Shown: positions 6,688 to 7,285 of the stretch, in pieces
Layout: each line of letters begins with the position of its first letter
How positions within the stretch are numbered: the first letter of the stretch is position 1
Assembly (NCBI GenBank): GCA_947384645.1
Contig: CANDHX010000068.1
Span: 1-7,285, forward strand
DNA from: an uncultured Mycoplasmatota bacterium
Lineage (GTDB): Bacteria; Bacillota_I; Bacilli_A; RF39; UBA660
Length of the DNA: 7,285 nt
Reading direction: 5' to 3'
Translations under genes and position numbers: made by a program
Notes under the pieces: model-generated
Seen by the model: the letters and a program-made list of their open reading frames with translations, nothing else
Told to the model about the DNA's origin: nothing
The model's database searches: none

Positions 6688-6693
6688 CTCCTC
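6688..6693 (-). promoter_or_regulatory. Shine-Dalgarno site that decides the coiled-coil start
   Basis: GAGGAG on the minus strand directly touches the in-frame ATG at 6685-6687, which is too close for initiation. The in-frame ATG three codons later (6676-6678) sits 9 nt away, an acceptable spacing, so the protein most likely begins MEKFEF rather than MLVMEK. Confidence 0.8.
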
Positions 6694-6723
6694 TTTTTAC
6701 TCTTTTATTCTTAATCTAGAACC

Positions 6724-6752
6724 ATTTTAGCAAATAATTTTCCAAATGTAAA
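6724..6752 (-). promoter_or_regulatory. Sigma-A-type promoter of the coiled-coil operon
   Basis: Minus strand TTTACA (6747-6752), 17-base spacer, TAAAAT (6724-6729); each hexamer matches consensus at 5 of 6 positions. It lies between the upstream terminator and the start codon and should drive both genes of the operon. Confidence 0.8.
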
Positions 6753-6796
6753 CCCTTTTTTCTCTATTAAAGGACTATGCTAAAAATGTCGAACTT

Positions 6797-6817
6797 AAAA
6801 AAGGCATTAAGCCTTTT
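6797..6817 (-). terminator. Intrinsic terminator of the membrane-protein gene
   Basis: A 7-bp stem (minus strand AAAAGGC / GCCTTTT, 6811-6817 with 6799-6805) with a 5-base loop runs into two more Ts (T6 in total). It overlaps the TAA stop codon (6816-6818), the same arrangement as at the end of the coiled-coil operon. Confidence 0.85.
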
Positions 6818-7237
6818 ATAGTATTTTCTTTTGCTCACGATTATATTTAAATTTTTCTGGATATACAAAACATAAAAAGTTATTTAAATGGTGTTTAAAA
6901 GATATAACCCCTGCTACGAAGACGAATACAACTACGAGTAAAACGCCGACCTTTATATTAATCAAGTCGCTTTTTCCTTTATAGATAGCATCATTTAACT
7001 TATCCGGATTTACTTTTATAGGTAGCATCTCGCCCTCTTCATACCCAGCACTTGCTTTCACATCTACTTCGAAGTGTTTGCCCTCTAAATCGTAAGCTAC
7101 TCGATATACGAGTTCGTTCTTTTTAGATAATATCTTGGCATTGAGTTCGGGATAGTTAAGAGTTTTCCCGTCTTGTACAAAAGTGGAAATTAAAAATATC
7201 ATTATAAAAAATGTCACAAGCAAAACTCCAAAAGATA
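6816..7237 (-). CDS. Two-helix membrane protein with extracytoplasmic DUF3592-like domain, 5'-partial
   Basis: The first possible start in the native sequence is TTG at 7221-7223, but the frame stays open upstream (codons for L-S-F-G-V) to the adapter junction, and those residues extend the first hydrophobic helix. The true start is therefore probably outside the contig. Numbered from the TTG, the product has a helix at 1-14, a beta-rich region at ~20-85 (LVYRVAYDLEGKHFEVDV, then YEEGEMLPIKVNPDKL) and a second helix at ~89-107, followed by a basic cytoplasmic tail (KFKYNREQKKIL). A beta region with a Y-x-x-G-x-x-x-x-I-x-V-N-P pattern between two helices resembles DUF3592-type proteins, whose function is unknown. 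It ends at a terminator that overlaps its stop, so it is not cotranscribed with the coiled-coil genes. Confidence 0.65.
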
Positions 7238-7285
7238 AGATCGGAAGAGCGTCGTGTAGGGAAAGAGTGTAACTGTAGGTGTTGG
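7238..7285. other. Illumina adapter contamination at right contig end
   Basis: Positions 7238-7270 are the exact reverse complement of the adapter found at 5-37, starting AGATCGGAAGAGCGTCGTG. Bases 7271-7274 mirror 1-4, and the last 11 bases (gtaggtgttgg) are probably index or primer sequence, or a read fragment behind the adapter. None of this should be treated as genomic. Confidence 0.97.

Noticed and set aside
38..7237. A DGR reverse transcriptase, accessory protein or template repeat within the window
   Set aside because: None of the six genes has reverse-transcriptase motifs, the 104-residue helical protein does not show a basic accessory-protein character, and I found no second copy of the variable-block flanks.
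38..7237. tRNA, rRNA, riboswitch or CRISPR array
   Set aside because: No cloverleaf, conserved RNA core or regularly spaced direct repeats were seen; all intergenic gaps are under 300 bases and are explained by promoters, terminators and the hairpins listed.
1..7274. Perfect terminal inverted repeats suggesting a mobile element or linear plasmid
   Set aside because: Both repeats match the Illumina TruSeq adapter exactly, and no transposase or replication gene is present.

Overview
The window is a 7.2 kb piece of a low-GC bacterial chromosome, bounded at both ends by Illumina adapter sequence (5-37 and 7238-7270), so the usable genomic interval is 38-7237. All six genes are on the minus strand. 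The promoters look sigma-A-like (TTGATT-17-TATAAT, TTTACA-17-TAAAAT), the ribosome binding sites are strong AGGAG/GGAGG types, and TGA is used as a stop. With a SipW/TasA-type signal region, a glucosaminidase with a cadherin-like domain and an InlB-type repeat, this suggests an uncultured gut Bacillota/Bacilli lineage (RF39-like). That taxonomic placement is inference, not demonstrated.

Read in the direction of transcription (right to left): (1) a small two-helix membrane protein, cut at its 5' end by the contig edge and closed by a terminator; (2) a two-gene operon encoding a long coiled-coil protein with a disordered middle and a 104-residue helical protein, coupled by a one-base stop/start overlap and closed by a terminator; (3) a 607-residue secreted or surface protein with a SipW-type N-terminus, camelysin/TasA-like domain, InlB-type repeat and lectin-like C-terminal domain; (4) an AAA/DUF4143 ATPase with its own promoter and terminator; (5) a secreted glucosaminidase (peptidoglycan hydrolase) truncated at the other contig edge.

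The most interesting element is the end of the 607-residue gene. A block of 29 codons (3219-3305) has half the adenine content of the sequence on either side (16/87 bases against 32/87 and 30/84), its codons end mostly in T or G, and it lies inside a conserved-looking SWSLSP...SPVINL frame. A 12-bp bulged hairpin straddles the stop codon just downstream. This is what a variable region (VR) of a diversity-generating retroelement (DGR) looks like. No reverse transcriptase or template repeat is in the window, so it would have to be served from elsewhere in the genome; the claim is a testable inference.

The second candidate for something undescribed is the coiled-coil/helical two-gene operon, whose products I cannot assign to a known function. 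The AAA gene is visibly more AT-rich than the glucosaminidase beside it and may be an acquired accessory gene.
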